Source of the DNA: Triglochin maritima
Taxonomy: Eukaryota; Streptophyta; Magnoliopsida; Alismatales; Juncaginaceae
Direction of reading: 5' to 3'
NCBI GenBank assembly: GCA_963682175.1
Contig: OY821775.1
Coordinates: 12,186,501 to 12,250,500, forward strand
Length of the DNA: 64,000 nt
Shown here: positions 21,795 to 33,639 of the stretch, in pieces
Layout of the letters: each line of letters begins with the position of its first letter
How positions within the stretch are numbered: the stretch's first letter is position 1
Made by a program: the position numbers and the translations under genes
Notes under the pieces: model-generated
Told to the model about the DNA's origin: nothing
Databases searched by the model: none
The model's input: the letters and a program-made list of their open reading frames with translations, nothing else

Positions 21795-22480
21795 TCAACC
21801 GTAATCAGAACTGGATTGAATGACACCATATTGGTGCATGTATCCAGTTGAATTGTTCCCCATGTTGACTTGAGGAAAAGATTCCACTCTTCTCACTTGA
21901 ATTGGTTCGCTTAGTTGCTCGAGTGATGGTGGTTGAGTAAATGAATCACTCCCTTTTTTCTTACTTCCTTTTTGCTTATGTGATGATTTATTTGATTCAG
22001 AATTCTGATAAATACGTGCTCTCATCACAACATCACTTGGGTTGCATATTATTTCTGGCTCATTATCAATATGGAAGATATTAAATTCTGCTTTTAAGTT
22101 CCCGAAAGATAATTGCATGAGCCCATTTCGACAGTTTATTAATGCTTCCGAAGTGGCTAAAAAGGTTCTACCTAGAATTACAGGGATTTGTCGATTAGGA
22201 TTTACAACAGGTTCAGTATCAAGTACGACAAAATCCACTGGATAAATGAAGTCACCAACCTTAATCAAAACGTCCTCTACTATACCTCTCGGTTTCTTAA
22301 CAGAACAATCAGCGAATTGGAGGGTTGTCTTAGAGGGTTTCAGTGGACCATGGTTGAGTTGCTCGTAGACAGAAAATGGGAGTAAGTTAACGCTTGCACC
22401 TAGGTCTAGAAGGGCTTTATTGATAAAAGTATCTCCTATTGAACATGAAATTGTGGGACACCAGGGTCCTTATATTTTAT
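21795..22480 (-). pseudogene. Element B aspartic protease segment
   Basis: Read on the minus strand, the segment contains DTFINKALLDLGASVNLLPF, where D-L-G-A-S is the active-site loop, and later IPVILGRTFLATSEALINC, the second conserved protease block. It lies one frame off gag. A single-base shift near 22455 makes gag end at FHVQ, while the protease frame continues TISCSIGDTF. The protein then runs through a basic, Ser/Gln-rich tail and stops at 21795. The usual RT that follows protease in Athila elements is absent. The protease would cut gag in particles if frames were restored by frameshifting. A natural programmed shift is possible, but mutation is more likely. Confidence 0.75.
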
Positions 22481-24346
22481 AGGAGATGTGTTGGAAAGAA
22501 TAGAGCATATGTTTGCAGTTAAGAATGCCTTCTTTGGTACATTCGTTTTTCTCTTTTTAGTGCACAAATCTTTCAAGAATTTAGCATAAGCAGGTATTTG
22601 TTGAATCATATCTAAGAGTGGAATATTCACCTTAACTTGCTTAAATACTTCTAAGATTTTCTCCATTTGTGCACTTGAGCTCTTCTTGAGTCTATTGGGA
22701 AATGGGGCTTTAGGAACATAGACTCGCTCAGGTTCAGGTTGAGCTATGGGTTCAGGTTGTGTAGGTGGGTTGGGCTTTTCAATTTGGACGTCAGGTTCAA
22801 TGGTCAGGTCATATGTGGTTGCTTGATGGCTAGATTGATTAGACATTCTAGGGTTTACCACATTGTTATCAACTTGTCGTCCGGACCGTAATGACACTAC
22901 TGCATTGATTTGTTGGAACGGTCCTTCCTCGTTAACCATTTGAACCGGTCTGGGATTGTTATTTCCTGAGGGTGGTTGATAAGATTGATATTGATTATTA
23001 GTTCTTGGGTTCACCTCAGGTTGACTTGGAAATTGACCATTTTCTCTTTCACCTACTATTTGCGCTAATTGGCTGACTTGTGTCTCTAGCCTTTGGAATG
23101 ATTGGTTGGTTGTTTGTATAAAAGTTTTCATTAAATTTTCCAAGTTTGTCAACCTAACTTCATGATTTCCATTGTTATTACCCCCAGATGATGTATTATT
23201 TTGGTTATATGGGTTTGGTTGTTGTCTAGGAGGTTGACCTTGTTGGTTCCACGAAAAATTGGGATGATTACGCCAACCCGGGTTGTAGGTTGATGCATAA
23301 GGATCATTTCTAGAATGGTTAAACGTGGCATTAACATGTTCCAAGTCTACACAGTCCTCCATTAAATGACCAGTCTGACCGCATCTAGAGCAAGGGGTAG
23401 AGGATGCTTGTCGGGTTTGGTTTTGCAGCTCTAAACTTTCCATTCTGCGCATAAGGGTGGCTAGTTTTGCCTCAGCCGCTATGTTGGCATCTATAGCTAA
23501 GACACCTGGTCGGGGTTGACTTGCTATTCTAGATCCAATACTCGGGTTGATGGGTGTTCTAGCATTGTCCCATTGCATACTGTTTTCAGCTAAATCCTCA
23601 AGAAAAGTCCAGGCATCATTTTCGTTTTTCGACATGAAATTCCCTTGGCTCACAGATTCTAGCATAACTCTAGATGTGGGTGTTAATCCCTCATAAATAA
23701 TTTGGCATAATTGTCATTTTGGAATTCCGTGATGAGGGCATTGGGTCAAGACACTTTTAAATCTTTCAAGATAGGAATAGAATGACTCGCTCTCAGACTG
23801 AACGAATGCAACAATTTCATTCCTAATCTTCATAGTCTTATGGTTGGGGAAGTATATTTTTAGAAACAGTTGAACAAACTCAGCCCAACTCCTAATAGAT
23901 CTTTCGGCTAGACTATATAGCCATTTCTTAGCGTCGTCCTTCAGTGCTAGAGGCACGAATTTCAGACGCACTGCCTCCTCAGGGATATGCTGGTATTGCA
24001 TAAGAGAGCAGATTTCCTCAAATTCTCTAAGTAAGAGATATGGATCTTCCCTAGAGGTGAACTTAGGCAGCATACTCATGTATTGTGCCTTAAGTTCGAA
24101 ATCGCGACCCGGTATGGTGGGCATGACGATACACGATGGCTGAGCAGCCATCGTTGGGTAGCACCGATCCCTCAGAGTCATAGGCGGGTTCACAACATTC
24201 TCACCCATTAAATCCAGGTGAGGTGGTGCAACAGGTGGATTGGGGCTAAGTTCCAGACTGGAATCTAGATGAACTCGTGAGAGTCGATTACTCAAGTCCC
24301 GAATCCAAATCTGAGTGCACCGGGTTGAATCAATTTTTGAATTCAA
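22436..24346 (-). pseudogene. Element B Athila-type gag, one in-frame stop
   Basis: A capsid-type gag domain covers the first ~200 codons (RDFELKAQYMSMLPKF, LKFVPLALKDDAKKWLYSL, WAEFVQLFLKIYFPN). A TGA at 23714-23716 interrupts CPHHGIPK-stop-QLC, where the family has Trp (TGG), so this is a nonsense change. The frame reopens at once and includes a zinc knuckle CSRCGQTGHLMEDC near 23400-23355, DPYASTYNPGWRNHPNFSW, a coiled segment NLENLMKTFIQTTNQSF and a Pro-rich C-terminal part. The first codon shown at 24346 is not ATG, so the true start is uncertain. A downstream in-frame ATG at MGENVVNPPM is an alternative. Confidence 0.85.
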
Positions 24347-24829
24347 ATTCGAAATTTAAATTCCAAATTTAATTTCAAGAATTAATTACAAATTTTTTTT
24401 TCGTTTTTTTTTAAATTTTTTTTTATGAAAATGGAAACAAACAATAGAAAGGTAAAGATGAGAAGGGAAAGAAGACTCATACGAGGAGGGAAACTTAACT
24501 CTAAAGGTAAATTCAAGGGTTGGCCAGAAATTTTCTGAACAAGCACGGTTCAAACAATCCTAGACCTAGTGTCACTTAAATCTAGACGACTCCTAACTGG
24601 TTGAGTCGAATTGATTTGCTTGATTCACCTCCCTCACCAATCAAACCAAGTTGGCCAGTCAATGTATAGCTAGTGGGGGCGCTTCCGACAAAGTCGGTGC
24701 CAATTAGACAACCACGTCGCTTGGAAGACTTTCGTCAACACAAAAATACTTTCTAGACACCAAATTGAATTCAATTAGCTTCAGGTCATAGCAAGTCAAA
24801 CCAATCTCCTCCTTAGTTGAGTCCGCGTC

Positions 24830-24985
24830 CTTAGGGGCCAATGTCTAATTGATTTTAAATTTAAGGCTTGGGTGACACTTTAGGATTGTGATTTGTGGGC
24901 CACGGAAGGGTGATGAAATCCCCACCGTATCTTTTCCTACGGAGTTGCCCTTAAGATAGTTTAACTTAGATCTAACAAAGATAGT
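24830..24985 (-). other. Conserved leader block, element B
   Basis: The reverse strand matches 8040-8170 (element A) and partly 43680-43795 (element C). It includes GGGGATTTCATCACCCTTCC and GTGGCCCACAAATCAC. Confidence 0.7.
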
Positions 24986-25420
24986 CAAACAATGGTCTTT
25001 TTAATGGGGGCAATTGCAAGGTTGTATGCAAATTAAATTAAATGCTTAAATGCAATCGTTAAAAACCACGATACGTACCTTGCCTCCAGCACTCTTCAAC
25101 AAAAATTGATTTGCAAGAATTTAGCAAGAATAATGCAAACAAAACATTATATGATGCATGCACTAAGGTCTTTCTAATTTTGCCAATTTTAGGTCAAAGT
25201 TGAGATATTGCAATTTATGGAATTTTTGCCCTAACACATGCAGTTCTATGAAAAGGAAAATTTCTGAACAATTCAGATTTTACGAGAAAGGCAAGAAAAG
25301 TTACCTCCGCAATGCTCAGTCGGGTTCGTCGCCCGCTCTCGGAGATTCCAGTAGCTTAATGCGACCACCCAGAGATGCCGACGATGCCCCAGAAATTTGA
25401 AGACCAGAACCCACACCGGT

Positions 25421-25468
25421 GCGGCGATTCCGCCGCAAGCCACCTTGTAGATGCGGCGATTCCGCCGC
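25421..25468. promoter_or_regulatory. Paired palindromes behind element B primer site
   Basis: Two identical GCGGCGATTCCGCCGC copies at 25421-25436 and 25453-25468, in the leader ~130 bp from the primer site. They mirror the U3 palindromes of the same element. Confidence 0.72.
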
Positions 25469-25593
25469 CCAAGTGTCTCAGAACGCTCCCGGATTTCGCT
25501 GTGCGCTTTGTTGTCTCCTGCTACACAAATTCAAATACTTAGATCGCGCACAAGGTAGACAGGATAAAATCGAAAACACAAAATCTGCGTCGC

Positions 25594-25612
25594 CTCCCCG
25601 GCAACGGCGCCA
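25594..25612 (-). other. Element B primer-binding site, tRNA-Asp
   Basis: The minus strand reads TGGCGCCGTTGCCGGGGAG, a perfect complement of the plant tRNA-Asp 3' end. Confidence 0.93.
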
Positions 25613-25618
25613 AAAACT

Positions 25619-26788
25619 TGCTGTGAATTAAGTTTATACCGCAAGTGCACGGCGTCTATGAAGACGTGGCAAGTACGGGTCGAACACAAGGAGGGAGAGA
25701 TTTCGTAGTTGATGTTATTTTTGATTAAGAGGAAGAAGGAGAGAAGAATCAATTGGGTTTTTTGGTTTTTGGATTAAGTAGCTAAACATGCACAAATAAA
25801 ACTGAAACAAGAAATAAGAGAGAAATCCGTTGGATGGAGGTTTAGATTTAGGTTTAGATCAGAGAATTACTGAAACTTATTGTAAATCATGTTAGTTATG
25901 AAGCATTACAAGATAAATGACTTAACATAAACTCAAGTAATCAAAATATACTAACCATGAACTTAAAATAATAACATGCAATTCATCTTCTCTAACCCTA
26001 AATCCGTCACTTCCACCCTTTGGAAAGAGTTAGAAACTCATGGAGGGAGGAAGAAGAAGGGATCCTAGAGACATTAAAAGAAAAGAGAAACAAAACAAAA
26101 TAAAACAGAAATTTATTACTAATGATCCAAGACCAAAGGTTCAAAGATGTGTTACATTCGTGCTACGAGGCTATTTATAGCCGATACAAAGGATACCAGT
26201 ATATGAAAGGAAAGTACACGCGTTGCTACCGGACTGGAGGAAATTTGAACGTCGGGTGATCAAGGGGGGCGGCGAATTCGCCGCAGATCATGTGTAATGT
26301 GCGGCGGATTCGCCTCACATGATGCTCGGATCAGGTCCGGATTTTGGCTGTGCGTTTATGGTATGATTTGATCCTCCTTTGCGCGTCTGGATTGATTCTT
26401 TCCATTGTCTTGAGCTCCGAATTAATTGCTTCCATTGTTGGTGGTTTTATTTTTTGACTTTTCTTTTGACTTCTCCAACACAATAACTTTGCCCTTTTAT
26501 TTTGTAGTCAGGTCCTTGACATTTTGCACTTAAGCCCCTGACCTTTTTGTGATTAGCTCCTTGAATGCTTTTGTGCTTGGATGCATTTCCATTTGAAACC
26601 CGATAAACTTGAACTTGTCTTTATGATAGAAATGAATCTTTTGCACGCGTTTTATGCTCGGGATGTGGGTAATTTGCATTCAGGTCCCTGTATTCTGTAA
26701 ACAAGGCTAAACACATACCTTAGTAGCATTTATTGAATTAAAAGCAATCTAAATGAAAGACATATGATGCAATGTATGCAATGCATCA
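25619..26788 (-). repeat. Element B 5' LTR
   Basis: 1170 bp. Palindrome GCGGCGAATTCGCCGC at 26269-26284. Confidence 0.93.
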
Positions 26789-27759
26789 GTGAGTTTGTAT
26801 GTTCCGATGAAGCCATGTGTGAATGAATGAATGAATGAATGTGCATGTTATTATTATTCAATCACAAGGGCTTATGTATATGTGAAAGTCAAATTTTTAT
26901 TTCTATGTATATGCTTGCATATGAGAGAGTTTTTACATAGGACTTGCACTAGATAATTTTTCCAAATTGAGAGATGCATGTTTATATTTTTGCAATATCA
27001 ACATCCATGGTGCAAGACGAAGACGCTGAAGAAGCGCAAAGATCAAGGACGCGGGAACATATAAACTCACACAATGTTTGTGTGAATGAATATATTTATG
27101 TTTGTGTGGTTGAAATGTATGTGATTGTATGGATGAATGTTAGGATGTGTGTAGATGATAAATATGCATGATCACCTAAATTCTAAAATCACATGTAAAT
27201 GTTTAATTGTCCAACCAAAAATTAAGAGTATCTTTCTTTCTTATTTCATCCACTAGCAGCCATCGATCGAGGGAGATAGCTTCCTCCATCTTTGGGAATA
27301 GTGGGGGATATAAGGTTGTCTATTGTTGTGCCACGAATAGATGTACAAGGTGCAATTCACCCTTAGTGGACACCGAGTATATTTGTTTGTGAATACAATG
27401 GATAAACGTATCTCGTATCAAATGAAATAAGTTTTCTTAACAAAACCCGGAGCCCAAGCTCGGTTTTGAGAAAAAGAGTTTTTTATTACGAGGATTGGTC
27501 CAATTCTCTCTTAATTAAAACGACAAGAGTCATAAGTGTTTTAAAATGCAAAAAAAAAAACTGCGATATTTCGAAATGGTTATGATTAGAAAAATGTTTT
27601 CTTACCTTGATTTTATAATATATCTGATAGCCCTTAGCTAGTTTATATTATAATTGATAGGATCTTGAATTGCTGCATTTATGGACAAATTTTTATTTGC
27701 GGTATTGTTTTTTAAAATATAAAATTGACATTAAATCCCATATAATTTGTTTTGTAGAA

Positions 27760-28652
27760 ATGTCGAATATTCAACCTATTGTGCGATCTATGATTGAAAA
27801 ACATCATTTGGCAAATGATGACTCAAACTTCATAAGCTGGCAACTTAAGCTCAATATCGTGTTGAAGTTTGAGAAACTATATCATATTTTGGATGGTGAA
27901 ATCCCAAAATTAAATGAGAATGCAACCGATAGCGAGAGAGAGACAAAAACCAAGTGGCAAGACCAAGAGAACCAGGTTCACAATCTAATGTTGGCCTCCA
28001 TAGGTGACTCGCTTCAAGAGAAATACTTGGATTCAAAACCCAAGAAGACCATGGAAGCTTTAACAAAGATGTTCGCGGATAGTGCTAGAAAAAAGCGCTA
28101 TAAGACCACCATCGCACTCACAAGGTGCCACATGGCGGAGGGAACATCGGTATTCATGCATTTTCTCACGATGCAAGGATACCTTGAGAAGTTGTCGAAC
28201 CTCTCTTCCCGATGCCCGATGACATTGCGGAAGATTTGATTCTTGACTCTTTAGCCCCATCCTACAAGGACATCATTATGCACTATCATGTGCGTGAGAA
28301 AGGGGTGAGTCTTGAGGAACTTCACAACACTCTCAAAACGGCTGAAGTTGCCATGGGCAGGGGTCGGGACAAGCACGTCGTAACCATCCATGGAGGGAGC
28401 AAGAAGATCACCAAAGGTAAAGGCAAATTCACCAAAAATACGTCAATCAAGAGCAAAGGAGTAGGAGATGCTCATTGGAGTGCCTCAAGGGGGAAATTTT
28501 TGAAATCTCCGACTCCCAACACGGAGTGCTTTCACTGCGGTGAAAAGGGACACATCCGGCCAAATTACCCCAAGTACAAGGAAGACCTTGACAAGGGAAT
28601 GATTGAACGTAAGCGCCCCAAAAGGCCAAAGATATATTTGTTATTGAGATAA
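27760..28652 (+). pseudogene. Element F copia gag
   Basis: ATG 27760 opens MSNIQPIVRSMIEKHHLAND, with NFISWQLKLNIVLKFEKLYH and a long helical capsid region typical of copia gag. A frameshift lies near 28210-28235: the first frame ends soon after LSSRCPMTLRKI, while the other frame continues LPDDIAEDLILDSLAPSY. The zinc knuckle CFHCGEKGHIRPNY near 28530-28575 has lost its last ligand (Tyr for Cys). Another shift near 28640 separates gag from protease. Gag would form the particle shell in the cytoplasm. This copy cannot make a full product. Confidence 0.85.
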
Positions 28653-29947
28653 ATTTAGCCATCTCTGTCCATGATTGGGTAATTGATACCGGATCTTGTG
28701 CTTACATAATTTCTAATGTGCAGCTACTAAAGGATATGAAGGAACTCGTGAAAAACGAGATGATTTTGAAGGTCGGAAATGGTGCAAGCGTTGCTGCGAT
28801 TGCACAAGGTTCTGTGGAGCTTCAATTATCTAGTGGTTTAAATTTATGTTTAAAGAATGTTTATTATGTGCCTTCGATTAGCAAGAACATTATTTCTGTA
28901 TCATGTTTGGATATGGATAATTTTAATATAAATATTTCAAATTCTTGCTTGTCTATATCGAAGAATGGTATTTTCTATGCAAATGCATTCGTGAGGAATG
29001 ATCTCTATTTGCTTGAATTGAATAATAAACAAATCTTTAACATCAATAACAAAAGGCTTAAAACTACTCACGTGAATGATACACTCTTGTGGCACTATCG
29101 TCTTGGTCACATAAATGAAAAACGCATTCAGAAATTACAAGAAGCTAACCTTCTTGGTCAACTTGATTTTAAATCATTGGAGACGTGCGAACCTTGCCGA
29201 ATGGGCAAAATGACCAAGATGCCTTTCAAGAAGAAAGGACCGAGAACGAATGACTTGTTGGATTTGATACATTTCGATGTATGTGGTCCGATGAGTACTA
29301 GTGCAAGAGACGGTTTTAGGTACTTCATTACGTTCACAGATGACTATAGTCGTTATGACTATATTTATCTAGTGAGAAACAAAAGTGAATCCTTTGACAA
29401 GTTCAAGGAATTCAAGAATGAAGTAGAGAACCAACTCAACAGGAAAATCAAGTCTCTACGAACGGATCGTGGAGGTGAGTACTTAAGTACCGAATTTGAC
29501 TCATTCCTAAAGGAGTGTGGTATTGTACCACAACTCACCCCTCCCGGTACACCTCAGTGGAATGGGGTATCCAAAAGGAGGAATAGGACATTACTCGACA
29601 TGGTTCGATCAATGATGAGTCATGTTGAATTGTCGCTTTACTTTTGGAGTTATGCACTAGAAGTTGCGGCTTACACACTAAATAATGTTTCATCTAAATC
29701 CGTAGAGAAAACGCCTTATGAGCTATGGAGTGGTAAAACACCTAAGCTCAATTTTCTCAAGATTTGGGGTTGTGAGGCCTACGTCAAGAGATTGATGTCG
29801 ACCAAACTTCAACCAAAAGCGGATAAGTGCTTCTTTATAGGTTATCCTCGTGAGACAAGAGGATACTACTTTTGGCATATAACCTCCAATCGAGTGATTG
29901 TAGAGAGGGATGACGTATTTCTAGAAAAAGAATTTCTGGAAAAATAA
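28653..29947 (+). pseudogene. Element F protease and integrase
   Basis: Protease: DWVIDTGSCAYI with catalytic Asp at 28685-28687. Then the pre-integrase zinc region LWHYRLGHINEKRIQKL...CEPCRMGKM. Integrase core: HFDVCGP (first Asp), LRTDRGGEY (second Asp) and PQWNGVSKRRNRTL. In the last motif the catalytic Glu seen in the family (SERRNRTL) is Lys, a single G-to-A change, so strand transfer should be dead. The C-terminal part KLNFLKIWGCEAYVKRL and FFIGYPRETRGYYF is typical of copia. The frame ends at 29945-29947 just after EKEFLEK. Confidence 0.88.
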
Positions 29948-30902
29948 AAATTAGTGGGAGTAGAGTTGTGCTTGAGGAGACTCAAGATACTCTACAAGGT
30001 CATGATATGAATGATGATATTCAAGATCATGAAGGCCCAACCGAGTTTTCTTTGGTTAGTGGGAGCATGAGTGAGAGACCCTCGCAAGAAATTGTGAGAG
30101 AAACTCAATCTTCCCCACCTAGTGTACGTTCGAGAATCGAACACGAACCAATTCCACAAGAATTTGTGGAAGAAGTTCGAGAAGTACACGTAAAACCAAA
30201 AGAACTTAGAAGGTCAACGAGAGAAAGGAAGAAACCCGATATGTATTTGGGACTTCATGAGATCATGGTACTAGATACCGATGATCCCTCGACCTTTCAA
30301 GAAGCAATGGCTCAAGGCCATGGAATCCGAAATAGAATCCATGTATGATAATCAAGTATGGAACTTGGTTGAGCTTCCTCAAAGGAAAAAGGTCATTCAA
30401 AATAAATGGGTTTTCAAGAGGAAGATGGACATGGATGGGAACTTGACAACTTACGAAGCGAGGCATGTAGCAAAAGGTTTCACTCAAGTTCAAGGAATTG
30501 ACTATGATGAAACTTTTTCACCGGTTGCCATGTTCAAGTCTATTCGGATTATGCTCGCTATTGCCGCATTTCATGATTATGAGATATGGCAAATGGATGT
30601 CAAAATGACATTCCTTAATGGGAACTTAGAGGAGGATGTGTACATGGTACAACCTAAAGGTTTTGAAGATCCAAAGAATAGCGAGAAAGTATGCAAACTT
30701 CAAAGATCCATTTATGGATTGAAGCAAGCATCAAGGAGTTGGAGCAAGCGCTTTGGCGAAGAAGTCAAAAAGATTCACTTCATCCAAAGTAAGGAAGAAC
30801 CTTGTATATACAAGAAGATCAGTGGGAGCCACATGGTGTTCTTGATCTTATATATCGATGACATACTCCTCATGGGAAATCATATACCTTTGCTTCGTCC
30901 AA
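29948..30902 (+). pseudogene. Element F reverse transcriptase, truncated
   Basis: A linker with RRSTRERKKPD is followed by a one-base shift near 30310. Then comes RT: VWNLVELPQRKKVIQNKWVF, GIDYDETFSPVA, QMDVKMTFLNGNLEEDVYM, LQRSIYGLKQASRSW and the active-site YIDDILLMGN near 30850. After that only ten more residues occur before LTR sequence at 30903. The connection domain and RNase H are missing. The LTR's own first bases differ from the 5' copy (AGTAAGG against TGAAAGG), so the deletion reached the very edge of the LTR. Confidence 0.88.
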
Positions 30903-33114
30903 AGTAAGGAATGTGTTCTAAACGTTTTACTTTTATATGTCAATTATTATGAATTGAATGTATAAACATTTTGTTCATTGATTATGATATTCGTCTATTG
31001 GAAGTATTAAGGAAGATGTGTTTGGTTCTTAACCATAGAGCTCTAAAAGATAATGGTTTACATAAATCAAAAGTTATTCACAATCATGGTAATTAACAAG
31101 GAACATTAATTACCAAGAAAAGATTGTCGTGTTGGTCATCGATTGTTGTAACTCTACGAATAATTGACGACACGAGTGTATAAAAAAGGAAAATATTACT
31201 TTTATATATTGAATATACCTAACAAGTAGAACATTATGGAATTGTGTTTCGTGTCATTAATGTTTTACTGTGTCTTGGATCCTAAGATATGAGACTTGTA
31301 TCTTTTCACTCAAGAAGTGCTTAATTTGATTATTGTCAAAAGCTATTAGTGAGTGTAGTGGTAAAGGCAATAGTTGGTTGAGCATGACTTGTATTAGAAA
31401 AGATAGCTAGTCAAACGATTATCATAGCCCCTCTTAATTGAGTGATGATATTATAGGGCCCCTTGATAAAGGGAAATTATAATGTGCACGATGTAACTTG
31501 AGTTAAGTTACATAGTTATAATTACCTTAGAGAGATCAAGAAATGAATATAATACAAAGATAACACATTTCTACTTTGTATATATTCTTAATATCATGAG
31601 GCAAGAGACAGACACAAGTGGTGCACTTACATCACTAAATGGATCGTGTTTTGGTTCGGGTGGAACAAAGACATCTATGATAAATTGGGTAACTATAATG
31701 TCTAGCTAGATACCGCTTATAGTTTGAGATATTAAGTGTTTAATATCTCTGCCAATTTGGCTTAGATACTCTTATAGGTCACACCACAAAATTGAGAAAC
31801 AAGAGGCTTGATTTTAAGTTCATATGATGTGTCGGGTTTAATGTGAAAATGAGACACATGTGGTAAATGAATAAAATCAACATGTCATGAGAATTGACAT
31901 AATTAGAATCATAATAAATTCATATGAGGTGTATATATTATGGGGTGTAATAATTTAATATTACATAGGATAATATATTACATAAGATGTGAATTTGCTA
32001 AAAACCCCAAAAGATCAAATTTTGTTGGAAATAAATCCAAAATTTGACAAAGGCAAAATCGGAGTCAAACAAGGTGAATTTGACGAAGGCAAATTCATAA
32101 TTGTTTAGGGTTTAGGGTTTAAGGTTCGGTCAACCGGGGTATCTTCAGATCGGTTAATCGAATGGGGAACGAGTAATCATAATTGATTGACCGAAATTGT
32201 TTGGAGTGTCTGGAAAATCGGGTTCGGTTAACCGAGTGTGAACGGTCAACCGAGAAAGAATATTTTCGGTAGACCGAAGGTGACTAGGTCACCCGATGAC
32301 TATGCTCCAGGAGAAATTTTGGTGAGTCAACGGTCGACCGAAGAGAATACGTGGTTCGTCCAAATTTTTCCAGAGAATTTTTCTCATACGGATTTGGTCG
32401 ACCGTCTAGCTCACAGTTCATCGAACACGTGTTAAACCGAACGGTTCGGTGGACCGAATAATTCTCGGTCGACCGAACAATACGATTTCTGCCTGAATTA
32501 TTAAGAGATTAATTAGATCATATGTGGATTAATTCTAGAATTAATTAAAACGTTTTTGCTGGTGCATATGTGGAAATTTGAGATTAATTTTAGGTTAGAA
32601 TAAACAAGGGATCATGGCAAAAGAATAGTTATTGATAAGGATGTTTTGGGAGCCTATAAAAGAACCCCTCCTCCTACTTGTTTATGTTAATGCAAAAATT
32701 CTTTTTCTCATTAATCTCTCCTCTAAGCACCACGAAAATCTCTTATTAATTTTGAGTTTAGGAGATAGAAATCTCAGGAGCTCAAAGAGGGGTTATTAGC
32801 TAGATTCTAGGTTTTATTAGAGATTGATTGACTAGCTCTTTTCTCTGTAATCTTGTTTAGAGTTTGGTGAACGCTCGGAGACAAATTGGTGGACGATTCT
32901 ACGGGCAACATGACTCCAGATCTTTAAAAAGGTTTTAGAGAACCTTTTAGGTATGATCTTTGTTTGTGGTTTATTTTAATAAATGTAGGGTGGCATGATA
33001 TTAGAATAAACACAAAGTAAGGTACATAAAAATTGTTGAAAGTATGAAATCGATAATGTATGCGTGTATTAAAAAATTTAAAATATATACATACATAGGG
33101 ACACGAAACCTACA
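30903..33114 (+). repeat. Element F 3' LTR
   Basis: ~2212 bp. Compared with the 5' LTR it carries an extra ~40 bp near 32080-32125 that includes two GTTTAGGG units. TATAAAAG near 32655. The decayed CGGTCGACCG array is at 32126-32480. Confidence 0.9.
32126..32480. repeat. Decayed CGGTCGACCG array, element F 3' LTR
   Basis: Same sites as 18018-18375. Some sites differ in state between the two LTRs, for example CGGTCGACCG at 32466 against CGGTCGATCG at 18361. Confidence 0.85.
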
Positions 33115-33119
33115 CTCAC

Positions 33120-33395
33120 ATCGTTGGGTGTCCGTTACGAAATCTCGTTTAGGCACGTTTGCCGTACGTAGTCAGTTCCATTAGCATAAATGAAATACCT
33201 AAATTGATATAGTAAATCGACCCAACAGTAAACGAAATGATCTGGATGCTGGACCAACGTCTTGACTTGATATGGACAATAAAATCCCTAATTTCCTACA
33301 GTAAACCGACCCTACATTAGACGAAATGATTTGGACGCTGAAACAACCCCTAGACTTGATTAGGACAAGAAAATCCCAAAATTTCTATAGAAAAC
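33120..33395. repeat. MULE left TIR, inner part
   Basis: Continues 16732-16835 after the copia insertion. It includes ~96-bp subrepeats built on CAGTAAACCGACC and GACGAAATGAT. Confidence 0.85.
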
Positions 33396-33639
33396 GAAAT
33401 GATTCCAAGTGCTAATAATTAGTTAACTAATTAATAACTAATTACCAACAGATAATCCCTCTCGCCTTCAACTACAACTTTCGCGCCCTCACCTCGTTCC
33501 CGACATATAAGTTTCTTAGAACCTCCTTTGTCCTCCACATTCTTCTTCCTCATTAGCCTTAGACTATTTGACCTACCGAACGGTAATGGCCATCCGGACT
33601 GACAAAGGCAAAGAGGCAGTTGCAGTTGCACTCGCTAAT

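Larger units (their letters stand above)
19506..26788 (-). mobile_element. Element B: Athila-like gag-protease-only LTR element nested in F
   Basis: 7283 bp with perfect target duplication GTGAG (19501-19505 and 26789-26793). LTRs of ~1170 bp run TGATGCATTGC...TTCACAGCA on the minus strand. It has a tRNA-Asp primer site, a long leader, gag, a protease segment and a classic GGTGTGGGGGTATT polypurine tract. Between the protease and the 3' LTR there is no RT, RNase H or integrase, so it is non-autonomous (TR-GAG-like, by family knowledge). The LTRs differ at roughly ten positions by eye. Confidence 0.93.
16836..33114 (+). mobile_element. Element F: Ty1/copia, Angela-like, nested in the MULE
   Basis: Perfect target duplication CTCAC (16831-16835 and 33115-33119). 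Order: LTR, iMet primer site, long leader (split by element B), gag, protease, integrase, RT, LTR. RNase H is absent and the 3' LTR follows the RT domain directly. Several frameshifts and a lost integrase catalytic residue make it inactive. The Angela lineage call rests on remembered similarity of the integrase and RT text and on the >2-kb LTRs. Confidence 0.9.
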
